Origin: Pempheris klunzingeri
Taxonomy: Eukaryota > Chordata > Actinopteri > Acropomatiformes > Pempheridae
Length of the DNA stretch: 64,000 bases
Reading direction: 5' to 3'
NCBI RefSeq assembly: GCF_042242105.1
Contig: NC_092019.1
Span: 15,046,328 to 15,110,327 of the forward strand
The position numbers and the translations under genes are program-made. The notes below the pieces were generated by a model. That model was not told where the DNA came from and did not search any database. It saw nothing but the letters and a program-made list of their open reading frames with translations. Positions 11,601 to 23,411 of this stretch are shown here, one piece after another (position 1 is the first letter of the stretch; every line of letters starts with the position of its first letter).

Positions 11601-14600
11601 CAAGACATGATGAAGAAAGTATGTCAGAAAATACATACAGATACCATTTAGTTACAGGTGGAGATTATCGTGGTTATTTTCTTTAGCTGCAAACTTAAAA
11701 ATCTTTTTAATGGTCTAGGTTGTGGTGCTCTTTGAGTTACACCACGAGGTGTGTCTAAGATTAAAAGCTTGGCTTAATGACTTACTTCCGCATCTCAGAA
11801 CGAGTGCTGAGTTCCATTCGAGCGAAGTTGTCCATTTTCCTGTTGAGACGATCCTTGAGGAAGAAATGGAATATGTGTGTCTCCAACACCTGCAACACAC
11901 CCATGTGCATTTTAAGATGAGCACCCAGACCAGCAGCCCTTGTCTGCTGACAGATGTGATCTTTTTCTATAATTTCAACTTGAAGAGGTGACAAATTAGC
12001 TGACTTGTTTTACCACGTTAGTGTTTACCTTCTTGTAAAAAGTCTGCTCAGTTGGCTCTCTGGTTTTCAGGAACTCTTCACTGTTAAATACTCTGTGTTC
12101 ATAGTTCAGATGACTGCTAACATCCCTGTGATGCACACGCATGTACAATACATATTAACAAAACACATTCTTTAGTAGAATCATCTCATCAGATTTCAGC
12201 ATACAAAGAACACACACAGAACCTGAATATGTTGACAATCAGTTCGAGTGCGATCCTCTGAATTTCATGGTTGATGTTGTGTTGCCACTCCCTTCTTTGT
12301 GCCCGCTGCTCACCGATGTCGGTGCAGCTTGCACTGTGGCACTGATACAGGTCAAAATGTATCTGCAGGGACAGACACCTGCAAAAACACTAGCTTTAGA
12401 AAGAGTTACTGGATCTGGATCTTTCTTTACAGTACTTGTACAAATTAGCAGTCGCTGTGCTCTTGGCTTGACAGTGAGTACCTCTGTGTGAAGCGGTCTG
12501 CAGCAGCCAGGGGAATCTCTGGTAGGCCAACAGTCTCAGAACAAGAAGTACAGATACTTCCATTATCAATGTTGGTTAGGATCAAATCATCTGTTTCCTG
12601 TGTGGAGGAAGATCAAGAATAAAAGATCCCAACAACAACCCAAAAAGAAACTGTATCTAAACCTGCTACATATTGTACTTGGTTGTGTACTCACAGCAGC
12701 AACCTCTTCAAAATGGCTGAGATGGCAGCCCATGAGGAAGGCAGTGGGAGCCATAAGAAAGTCCAGCATGCCTCTGGCCAGGACAGGAACATATGGCTGC
12801 TGCCATGACAGAGGCTGGAGGAAAGATTAGTGAGGCATGGAAGGACAAATTAATGGATCAATAGATTAAATCAGTGGATGGCTTGAAGGGGGATTATGGA
12901 TGGACTTTTTGGATAAATGAAGTTTTCTATGCCTGATGGTTTTTAGGCTGTGTAAAGATGCCTTTGTCATGTTCAAAATGAATTAGTAAATTTTGAGAAA
13001 AATTACATGTTGAGAAACCAAATAGTAAACCACTATCTCAAACTGAATGTAATGGCTCATTATTTCTTTAGAACATCATTACAATTTTTGCTGTAGTGTG
13101 ATGAAACTTTTTTCACAATTAGTATTTATTTTCATCATCCAAAGACACACATCTACAAAAACAGGGCTTTTGTTTTCCTGAATATTGACAGTAAGGTTTA
13201 ATTTGAACACTCCCAACTACAGCCCTGTCCATTACAGAAAAAAAAACAAAATTTGATTTGACAAAAGTCACGAAATCTATATCTGCATTTCTGCAATATG
13301 CAGATATAGGTTTTCAACTGACCTGCAGAAACAGCAACAGGCTCTCTGCCACCAGCGTGAGTCTGGCCCAATCAGCAGAAAATAACACCACTCGTTGTTC
13401 CTGCAGGAGACAAGATAGCACCTACAGAGAACAGGACAGAAAAACAGACAGACAGACATGAGAGTTAATGAGCCTCTCCCTGTTTCGCTAACATGAACAT
13501 AACCCGTGTAATACCTGCAGTAGTTGCTGTGGCCTGAAGCAAAAGAAAGGCAGATGGAGGTCTAAATCTACAGCTGGGAGGTCTTTGTCTTCTCTGGATG
13601 GTAAAACGATGGTCAGAGGACGAATGGTAAACATCTGCAAGGTAAACACAGCCTTATAGTTTGTGCTGTATCTTCTGTCTGGCTGCATCACAGTCAAACA
13701 ATATAGTGAAAATGATTATATGTACACACTGTATAGTACTGTTACATCAGCAATATGAACCTGATAACTCCTGGTTTAACATATTATGAATGGAAACATT
13801 TTTAGGACAAGTAACCACAGAGTGAATGGATCCTCATATCAGTGTACACACACACATACACACACCAAGTGTAGCTGTCCAGGAGGGGGGATAGGCACCA
13901 GTGCCAATCTGGCTGCAAACTCCCTCACTCTCTCCTCCATGTCTGATAAACGACACGTTCTCAGCTGGATTAAAAGACTAACAAAGAAACAGAAGACAGA
14001 GATACAAAGACGACACAAGAAGAATTTTCTCTTAACACATTAATTAGCACAAACAATAAACAAGTGGAACAACGGCTGTAAGAATTGTGATAACAATTGT
14101 TTTGAGTTATCAGGCGAAAGATTTTTTTCCGGCAACATTGCAGATTATTCGAGTATTTACACCTATGCCCGTTGACAAGTACATATTAGCGTTCATAATA
14201 GGAAACATATGGCTAAACTGAACATAAACAAATCTACGCTGTGATGTTTTCAAAAGGTGAAGCAAATTCAGCTTAATTAAACAAGCAGTTTGTTTCTCAC
14301 CATGACAGACAGTCTTTGAGTGCAGTGAAGTAAGGATACTTGGATATGACACAGACACTGTAGGCAGAGAAAAGTTTGGAAAACTTAGAGGACCCAGCTC
14401 CGTTCTGGAAGAAAGATGTCCCTTCCTGCAAAAACACAGGAAAGAAGGTAAACAGTGAAGTTTTTTTTGTGTTTTTTCAGCACGGACATGCTATTTATTG
14501 ATACATGGCAACTGTATCTAAAAAAATTATTTGTCTGCATTAGGTCAGGTTCTGGTCTGGTTGTAGCAGACACAGTTGGGCTTTACGTTAACTGATGTGT

Positions 14601-14918
14601 GTGAAGTATTATATATAGTATTATGCACCAGTATCGGACGGTAACACTGCATTACTACTCCATGGGTCTTGTTGCCAAAGACATCAGTGAAAACCAGGAA
14701 GTGAAATTGTTCATCTTTCTGTTTATTGGTTACTTGGAGCCCACCTGGTAAAAATACAAAAAAAAAAAAAGAAATATGTTAACACATAAGCATGATATAC
14801 TACACTTTCAAGATGTCAATTTTAAGATACTACCACGCTGAAAATATTTTCTTTAACATTTAACATGAATGTGGCATGTATATTGTCCAGCACCATGTGC
14901 ACATAGTGTACATACCTG

Positions 14919-14997
<79 letters not shown>

Positions 14998-16225
14998 ATA
15001 ATCAGATACCTGGGAAGCAAAGTTGAGGTAAAGCCATGAGGTCGATGTCTTTAGGAACACTGCCACCTTCACTTCCTCCTCTTCCATCTGCAAAAATACA
15101 AGGGGTTAAATAATATAGAACAGAATCACTAATGCTTGCATGATAAGTATGATGAAGAAATGAGTCCGGATACAAATCATTTTTCCAATGAAGAAAACAA
15201 CATGTTTGTGGTTCCACAGAAGTTTTTGAAAACAGATTAAGGCAGCAGATGTGTGGCACGTGTGGATAGGAGTACCAGACCTTGGCTCGGAGTTGCTGCA
15301 GCTAGAGGAGGTTGTTCCCTCTTCTTCCTGAGAAAGGAGCGCTGCCTCTTCCCATGCGACCTCACCGTTTCTATCTCAGCTTGCGGTCTGCTAATGAAGG
15401 GAGGCGCCAGCACATGCAACACTTCAGGCTCCAACAGGAGGTGCTCTGTAGTTCCATTATTGTTAAAAGTCTGTGCGGGAGATATGAGGGGAGGGATTGG
15501 GGAAAGCTTTTCTGTATGTTACATATTAATCTACATTGCACCTGTAGTTCATTTAATGGAAGAAAAGAAGGAAAACACATTTGATATCTGATTATCTGAT
15601 TATATTATTTTCATCAACACCTGAAAAGGGTGCCAAGGCTTTCTAGCATAATTAGCATAAGAGCATTATTTAGACACTATTTTTGTTGCCTGGGCCAGTG
15701 CTCAGTGTGTGTCATCGCAGAGTGATTTAATGCCTTTCTTGGTGGGTCCAACATATCAAAGACACATGGTACGTAGGAATCTGGAGAGGATATTTAGCTT
15801 TTTCTTTTTTAACAATTTAACAGAGGACATTCTGTCTTTATCAGATGCTGACAGTTGAGATACAGACAGGAAATGTGGCAAATGTCTGGCTAGAATCAAA
15901 CTTTTGGGCAATCATGGCAATACTAGCAAAGCTACAACTAACCTCATGCTATAAAAGCCAAAACATGTCTTCACTAGGATCCCTAGCACCAACAAATGGA
16001 ATAAATAATGGAATAAATGGAATAAAACTAGAAACACAAGTTATTCAATCCACAGTATGATGATGTCACTACCACAACCATTTTTCCATTTACAGCACAT
16101 CAGTCACACGTGTGTGTTAGGATGTGATTGAAGGCAAATACCTGGGAGACCTCCCTGAGTTTGTCACTAGATGCTCCTACCACCACACAGGCCTCCAAAA
16201 GAACAGGAGGCAGATGGTCCGCCAT
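2604..16225 (-). CDS. dennd3: DENN domain-containing protein 3 (Rab12 exchange factor)
   Basis: DENND3 is a guanine-nucleotide exchange factor that activates Rab12 in endosome-lysosome and autophagy traffic. Its family layout is a tripartite DENN module, a regulatory linker and C-terminal WD40 repeats. I reconstructed 27 coding exons in transcription order: 16225-16142, 15470-15281, 15087-15010, 14744-14629, 14425-14301, 13977-13866, 13634-13515, 13421-13323, 12814-12695, 12597-12482, 12378-12223, 12125-12029, 11889-11786, 11595-11408, 11270-11111, 10941-10746, 10632-10464, 8781-8522, 8430-8260, 7949-7820, 7700-7593, 5014-4875, 4485-4325, 4173-4037, 3763-3645, 3245-3108 and 2822-2604. They sum to 3813 nt (1270 residues), close to the usual family length. 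The protein starts [21 protein letters not shown] motifs include [16 protein letters not shown] (about 133) and [18 protein letters not shown] (about 329-346). The Ser-rich linker (RRKSSIT, about 525-531; GMSLPNL, about 540-546) resembles the ULK1-regulated region of the human protein. WD40 blades occupy about 960-1270 and end [10 protein letters not shown]. The exon 11 donor (GTTCTG) is weak. Confidence 0.95.
3767..3786. repeat. (CA)10 microsatellite at the dennd3 exon 25 acceptor
   Basis: Ten CA units lie just right of exon 25 (3645-3763). Read on the minus strand, this is (TG)10 directly before the CAG acceptor, in the position normally taken by a polypyrimidine tract. Confidence 0.9.
5687..7241. 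mobile_element. piggyBac-like short DNA transposon in a dennd3 intron, interrupted by a LINE
   Basis: The ends are inverted copies of ccctttcatgcat (5687-5699 and 7229-7241). Each is directly flanked by TTAA (5683-5686 and 7242-7245). TTAA duplication with CCC... termini is the signature of piggyBac-family elements. No transposase was found inside, so it is a non-autonomous copy. The inner 1.0 kb is an L2-like LINE fragment in the plus orientation. The element sits in the dennd3 intron between 5014 and 7593. The family assignment rests on termini and target site only. Confidence 0.65.
6041..7101 (+). mobile_element. 5'-truncated L2-like LINE (reverse transcriptase C-terminus and 3' tail)
   Basis: An open frame runs from 6041 to the stop at 6779-6781. 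It opens at a YIDDTT-type reverse transcriptase active-site motif. It continues with the usual fish L2/CR1-group C-terminal features: [13 protein letters not shown], the SLRFLGV stretch, [14 protein letters not shown] and the [21 protein letters not shown] block. The 3' end carries AATAAA and a short GATTCT tandem tail (about 7080-7101), which is typical of this clade. The upstream part of the polymerase and the endonuclease are missing. Possible target duplications (acatgtatatata at 6040-6052, acatgtaaatata at 7115-7127) differ at one base, and the right copy is not directly at the tail, so they are uncertain. It is inserted antisense to dennd3. Confidence 0.8.
8782..10463 (-). other. Large intron of dennd3 (between coding exons 17 and 18)
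   Basis: About 1.7 kb of AT-rich DNA with short ORFs only. I found no repeat family, RNA gene or coding exon here. Confidence 0.6.
14920..14995. repeat. (TG)38 microsatellite next to the dennd3 exon 3 donor
   Basis: An uninterrupted TG run of about 76 bp. On the minus strand it is a CA run that begins about 14 nt after the donor of exon 3 (15087-15010). Confidence 0.95.
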
Positions 16226-16238
16226 CACTGACACCAGC

Positions 16239-17965
16239 CTGAGACCCAGTTGGACCAGCAGAACAGGGCCAAAAGTCAACTTAGACCTGCTGGATCAAAA
16301 CCACTGAAAGTAACAGAGGAGAAACAACGAGGTCGGTCAGAGACGGGAGTAAACAAAGATCTGCATGAAAACATACAGATGCACATATTTGTTTTGGCTC
16401 ATGTGTTAAAGCAGACAACTGTGACAGCCATCATCAAGAACAACGTCTATCAGCTAATAACACATGATAAGAGTGGCTGTTCCGGTTCATTATCACTGAC
16501 ACTGTCCTCATCAAAAACGTCTGAAGACCCAGTCAGACATTCTTTTCCACCACAGAATTATTCCAAGATGCAGGGAGAAGAAATAGATCCTTTTCAATTA
16601 CTACAGCTACAAGATTTCAACCAAATCAGAATCTAAGTTTAACTTGATTTTACTACATTAGCGAATACACGATGAATAGCACAACACTATATATTTCAGG
16701 TTGTACTTCTGCAATCCACCACTTTTTACACTTCTCTCCGATGCTAAAGTCGCCCCGTGTTCACTTTGTTTAATACCTCAAAACCTGAACAGTTAAAATC
16801 AAAACTATCATTATGGCTAAACACCACTAAGAAGGGGTTTGGTTTTCCTTAGTTATAATTTACTCATTTTTCAATACTCCTGTATTCATCTCCATTAAAG
16901 AAGAACAAAAATACAGCCAAAGCTGCTGCCTGACTGCCCAGAAAATGTGAGGATATTAGCACAAGCAGCTTCAATAAAGGCATGGCCAGCAGTCTATATC
17001 ATGGAGGTCTCACATAGCCTCCCAAGTATGCAGAGAGGACAACTGCAATTGTCTGAAGCAATAGGCATGTTTTGGACAGTGTAAATGTTTCATTACAATA
17101 CTTTGATTGAAATTCATGAATCAACAGAAACCTTGACGAAATGCAATTTCCAAGTTGGGCCTCTAGACGTGGTTCATGAAATGAGCAGATAATGAAAACA
17201 TTTTGTGAGGGGAGAACTGTCCCTTCTTGTGATATCTTCAAAATAGTGTGTGATGGCCAGTAAGATGAGGAAAAGAGGACAAATTTAAATGGCAAATAAC
17301 ATAAAATAAGAAAAATCACTGAATCAATTCACTTTCCCAATAAATGCATCAATCGATCCAGTATTGTTGCTATGATCTACAACAGCAATGTTGTAGAGAA
17401 AATCAGTCCATTCTCCTTCTATAAGTCCATGCTTAAAATGATCAGTGTTCTTCCAAACAGCCATGTTCAGAGATAAGAGCGCACAGCCTGGACAGCTCAT
17501 TTGAATGTGCTTTTACTGGAGTACAATGTCAACTTTTATACATCTAACACACTGATATTGATTAGTGCTGTTAATCTTTGTTGCCAGCAAATTATCAGCT
17601 TTTCATTTTAGTTTGTGGTACCAGTGGCCCCCATGAAGTATTCTTAGAAATCTATATGACGACTTATGAAAACAACTCAATTAGTTGAGCTGATTTAGTT
17701 ATGTGGGGCAGTAAACAGGATGCTGCTCATCATCTCTTCATCTAATTAGTATTTTTCACTGCATATCTCCTTTATTCTACATGCTATCTTTGCTGTCCTT
17801 TTTCCTTCTACAGTATGATCTCTCTCTCGCCCTCTTTTTTCCAGGCGAGTCACCAAAACCAGGAACAAGTGATTTCAAAATCACATTTTCCTCATATCTT
17901 GGTCGAGTCTTTTCTTGGAAAATTAGACTCATGTGTGCAGGCAGAGGAGGATGGACGCGCACACG

Positions 17966-18001
<36 letters not shown>

Positions 18002-19030
18002 AATGGAAAATCACTTGTATCTGGAATGTTAAAACCAGTTCCACCTTAAAACAGCTGCAGATGTAGATCTGTAGCAAGTTGCAAGAAACATTGTGAGCCT
18101 TTCCTAAAAAAGTGTACAAAATCCCTTATAACTTAATACAGTAGACTTAAATATCTTTATCCATGCCTATATTTCACTAAAAATGTTTAATCATTGGAAT
18201 AACCATTGCAACTGAGTGGCGCTGTACACTCGTTTAAAATGAAGCAGTATAATTGCAGCAATTACGTCCAGCATAACTGACCTAATATGGAATTCAAAGA
18301 GTTAGCCACATGACCTGCTGCTGTCCCTCCATTACTGGTCTGGGGATGTGGCTGAATCATCATAATATTCAGTACAATCATATGATCCTTGAGAAAACAG
18401 GGCAAACTCTGCATCTGAACCTACCAACAGAGTCTTATTCAACCCAATGTGTGACATGCTGTTACATATCCTGATAATATTACAGCACAAATTAGTGACG
18501 GACATTTACACAAATATATACAGACACAGCCTGATGTCTCCAGCTCAGCGTGTCACTCCTTTGATCTGCTCCCATCCAGAAAACTGCATCAAATCAGGGT
18601 ACTTTTCCAGTTTCCACGAAGAATGACTCTTTGGTCATTTAGCAAAAACTACATGAATGTCTTCACTTCCTCCAACAAGTCTATGTAGCTGACAACAACA
18701 CAAGAAAAGTATTGTATATATGGGCCTACATAAGCTAATTTACTAGTTTAGGGTCTAATGTATGGAGGTAAAACACAGCTACGCCCCAAAGTTGTTAGTA
18801 TTTGCGTTTTAATGTTACAAAACAAACTTTAGCAGTCATACGCCCACACATGGCTGCCTACACATGGACTGTGTAAAATGTGTAGCAAAGAATTAATTCA
18901 GCATTTAGCGAAGTTTTACAAACTAAAGCTAAAGAATTACTCAAACGCTGTTTTATTGCAGCTGTGACATGTGATGAGAGTCACAAGCTGCACAGGTGAG
19001 AAGATGCTTCCAGTCAAACTCGAGACTTAC
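16239..19030 (-). other. First intron of dennd3
   Basis: The acceptor is CTCAG before about 16238, so the start codon at 16225 follows a 13-nt leader in this exon. The donor at the far end is predicted at 19030/19031 (GTTG|GTAAGT on the minus strand). The interval holds a (CA)n run at about 17970-17998 and no coding exon that I can support. Confidence 0.5.
17970..17998. repeat. (CA)n microsatellite
   Basis: A run of about 14 CA units in intron 1 of dennd3. Confidence 0.9.
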
Positions 19031-19260
19031 CAACGATAATATGTTAAAATAAGACCAAAAACACCGCTAAAAAGTTAGTATACAACCTGATAGCAAGAGT
19101 TAGACTCCTCTTCTAGGTCACCAGCCTCCTCACAGACTACCCCTGCAGTGTCATGGCAGCGGTCCGGTCTGGAGTCACTCCTGCAGCGCTGCACGCTCCT
19201 GTCACTCTGATGGGCCGGTTCCCATGATGCCCATCTGTCAGTCCGCTTCCTGTTTCTCTG
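19031..19260 (-). promoter_or_regulatory. Candidate non-coding first exon and promoter of dennd3
   Basis: A strong minus-strand donor (GTAAGT) at 19030 borders a locally GC- and CpG-richer stretch at about 19140-19260. This is where a first exon is needed, because the coding start at 16225 lies 13 nt after an acceptor. The right edge (start of transcription) is a guess. A 91-codon minus-strand ORF (19350-19075) overlaps it and does not look like a known protein. Confidence 0.4.
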
Positions 19261-22200
19261 TGTGCAAACATGCGCATTGATGATTTCAGGAAGTGGATTC
19301 AAATCATTTCGAGAATAATAAAGGACTCTGAAACAGTACATATTACTCATGTGTCACCATAATTAGGCCCTTAAATATTTTTCTTTTGCAGGAAATATTG
19401 GACACTTATTGCTTGTGGTAACTTAATAAAAAGGTGTCACCTGATAAAAACATGAATCTTATTATTCCTGATTGGATGTCCAGCTCAAGGAATCACTTGA
19501 GTAAATCGACTGTGACCTGTTGCTCCTGTTGTAATAACTTACTCTGGCCTGAGGGTGGTGGTGGTTATCTGACTGAGCATGACATGCAGTGAGGCAGGCA
19601 GACACCTTCATGGAGAGTTTGCTCCCTATTTTGTTTTTGTACACTTTTCTAGCAAATGAAGATACATTTATTCAGAAATAATAAAGAATAAAATACAATT
19701 GTAACATCAATTGACAGTCTGATGAAACAAGTTTGCTGAATTGTAACATGAATGTTATGAAAATTAGGGATCATTACATCGAGAACTTGGTGCTTTTAAG
19801 GTCTAATTGATAACATTGTACATTGGGGACTTGCAGCAGTTGCTACTGTGAAAATCCCCAATTTTGTATCTTTATATGCACATTTTGGTGACTGTCTGAT
19901 GATTATGATTTTGAAGGTTATGAGTACTTTGTTCTAAAATCAACTCCTTGTGTCTTGTTGCTTTAATTGTGAGGTTATTTCATTACCATTTGTACTTTTA
20001 CAATCATCACAAATATTCCAAAAGGATGGAAAGAAAAGAGCTAATGAAGACAACCAAAGTATGAGGGATTGTCAATAAAAACAGACACAAGTGAAGGTGG
20101 ATTTGTTTTTTCAAATAACTGGTACAAAAATACCTTGTTTTAATTGTACAAAAATCTGTGCAGCAGCAAAAAGAACCATAAATCATTTTAAAACACACCA
20201 GTGATTGACTATCAAACCAAAACACAGAGTATCATCTTAAAAGTCTTAACATTTGAATAGAATTAAAACAACCTCAATAAGCCGAGAGCCTGTTCCAGGA
20301 CTCTTATTGTTATTCAGTACAGTAGTTTGGCACTAAAAAAGGAGTGTTTCCACTTAGAAAAGCTTCTTGGTAAACAGGAACATGTAGACCTGCTGAAGTT
20401 AAAGTACTCACTGAACCGATCTACACCAACTAAATTAATGTTAGAGGAATGGAAGCAGTAGAGAAAACAAGAAGCTTTGGTTCACCCGCCAGTTTCTTTC
20501 TCATCCTCTGATAAAAAAATAATGAGTAATAAAGCTTTAATGTGTCTACAGATTCCACAAGAGAATATTCCTGATCTATTTTGATTTACAGAGGCTTCTC
20601 ATAATGCAAAAGCATAATATTAGCAAAAGTGAACTCCTTAAACTAACAAAATGATGTACCCTAACGTCTTGTCAAAAGGGTTTTTTACTGTAAAAAAAAC
20701 AAAACAATCCCAGAACAATTGCCAAAGAACAAAATGGCACACACCCCATGTCAGGCAAAATCTCTTTTTACAAGGAAATTAATGATTATACTTTTTTGTA
20801 CCAATTCTCTCACCACTTTCCCTTTACTATCCGAGGTAAAAATCCACAGAATGATGAAGTTCCCCCTGTAGTGGTTGTAAATCAGGCTGTGTAAATCTTT
20901 AGGCCTTAAGTCATCAGTGACAGCAATCACACCATAGAAGACACTTTTCTGTCATGACAGGCAAAGTAATGGCACAGCTAGCAGGATACAAGGTCCCAAC
21001 AAAATACTGTTGACGTTGCCCAAATACCTACAACCAGAGCCCTCAGTCAAGTCATAAAAGTAGACACTGCTGTGAAACAAAGAATCTGTGCAATGCTTTC
21101 ACTTGTGGCATTGTTCCCTCTGAGTCGAACAATCCTTTAAGGGAGAAAGCCGAGAAGGTCCTGTGCTTTTCTTTAAGGTTCATTTGGTTATAACAGCCCA
21201 GTGAAGGGAATTTGAAGTTTGCATAGATCAGTCTGGCCTTGCATAGAAGTGGTCCTTGGTTTATGGAAGTTTCAGACCATGTGACACCAAATCTCCCAGA
21301 TCTTATTTGTGACCTCAATGCTGCTCTCTACAATTACACTAATGCTGATATTCAAGAGTGATAAGATTCTACTGGAGAAGAGCCTTCAAAAAGGGGACTA
21401 TGCAGTTCAATTAAGATTGCACATCAGTCTGTAGCTTATCACACTGTGCACTCTGTCCCTATGGTTGATGCTGCCAATATGTTAAAAGTGTGGTAGGGAC
21501 CATGCTTAACATTATCTAGCATGCTGCTTAGTGCTTTCAATAGTCCTCCACAGACTCTCTGCTACTTTTCATGTCTGTTGCTCTGAGATAAACTGAAACC
21601 TGGCAGTATAGCAGCTACTTATCTTCTCATTTGTCAATTCTGAACAGCAGGACAGAGTTTTACGGCTGTCAAACGATCAGAGTGTCACACTTAACTGATG
21701 TGGACACGGGTCGCTTCATAACAAAGTTTTTACCAATGACAGAGTACGTCTATCCATTTTTCTTTTTGCTTGTTTGTTTGATTGAATATGACATATGTGC
21801 CAGGATGAACACAAGCTCGTCATTAACTAATTTCCCATTTCAACTATATTTGGAATGCATATGTAAAAAGACTTTTAAACTAATTCAGTAGAAAGCGAAA
21901 AAAAGTAAATTGAAACAACCCTGCAATACAAATCACACCAAAACCCAAAAGCAGCTGAGGTCAGATTTGAGAGGCTATGATACATTTCCATTTACAGTGT
22001 AAATTCACAGTAATCAGTGAAGAACCTCATTGAGACAGGCTTTACATTGCCACTGGTTGGCAATTTGAATAAAAATCAATGTGGATGACAGATCAATCTG
22101 CAGGCTCTACTGGAGTGCCAACAATATGGGTATTGTCACATTTCTTAACTACATTGTGATGAAATGTTTCTTGTGTATCACGGCATGAAAGAAGAATATG

Positions 22201-22750
22201 GCATTTAGAATCAGTCTTTCTTACAGGCAAGAAAAAGGAAAAAAAAAAATCAGCTCCAACTGCACACTAGCTTCCTATGTAACACGTTTCAACATCATAC
22301 ATGAGAATAAAAAGGTGTATAAATTTAAACAAACTGTTGTTGTGTCCACAACAAATGTAGAAGGCTTTACCTATAGTATGGAGACTTCCTGGCATTTATA
22401 AAATAACAATATAATAAAGGTATTCCATTAACAGACTGGAACAAGTATTTACATCAGTATTCAGGCTACAAGTAATGCAGAGGTACACAAAGTAACACTT
22501 TAACAGCATTATGATTGTCTATTAAGCAGTTAGGGAGCAGCTTCAGTGAAGTAAAATATCACACATTGTTTCATTCTGCAGCATCAGTGTGACGGTACTG
22601 TTCAGAAGTGAGACAGAAAGTGCTCTGTGTGCTTCCCATTTATGTTTTCACAATAAAGGCTTATATTTGTTTCAGCAGTCTGGCCGAATCACTGTCATGT
22701 GGCTCTTTGTGTTTTAATGGCTTACTTCTCTCATTCTTACCATCCAAACA
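19261..22750. other. Intergenic region between dennd3 and slc45a4
   Basis: About 3.5 kb of AT-rich DNA with short ORFs only. Part of it could be a longer slc45a4 3' UTR. I recognise no coding exon, RNA gene or transposon here. Confidence 0.5.
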
Positions 22751-22756
22751 TTTATT
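22751..22756 (-). terminator. Candidate poly(A) signal of slc45a4
   Basis: TTTATT on the plus strand is AATAAA on the minus strand. It lies about 280 bp after the slc45a4 stop and is the nearest such signal; more distal sites are possible. Confidence 0.4.
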
Positions 22757-23036
22757 TGTTTTAGGGTTGAGGTAGCAAAAAGACAAGCAGAGCAGCCAAA
22801 AACTGAGATTGTTTCTTCTCCTCAAAGAAGATAATATATCCAAACCCATCCCACCAAGATTTCAGTAGACGGGGCGACAACTTTCTGCCATGTTTTCCCT
22901 TTTTTGTTGTCTTTCCTCTGGCACAAGGCACGAGGCATCAAATTTGCAAATCAGAAGCATTTGGTGTAACCCCCACGTGTTGTTCCCACATGTTCTTAGT
23001 GAGGATAAACCACAACAGTTCTTTGCATGTTACTGC

Positions 23037-23377
23037 TCAGGCAACAGAGTGATTCTCTGTTTTCTTCAAACTATCTCCATCTGTGAGGTTCAGCAGAGCC
23101 AAACTCTGCTCACTGCTCCTTTCTCCATTTGGGTCTGAATCTCCAGGTAAACCCACCAAGCCCTGGTTCTGCTCTGAACTGCTGGGCTCCACATCAGGAT
23201 ATATGACGAGGAAGCAGGCAGTAAGGAAGCCAAGGAAGGAGCCCCCAGAGGCCACTGCAGGAATGACACGCACACTGCCAACTGCTTCCACCACAGCTCC
23301 AAGGGCCGATGCAACCAAAATCTGGCTTATGTAGACCTGGAAATAAAACAAAATAGAATGATACAACATAATAGTAC

Positions 23378-23411
<34 letters not shown>

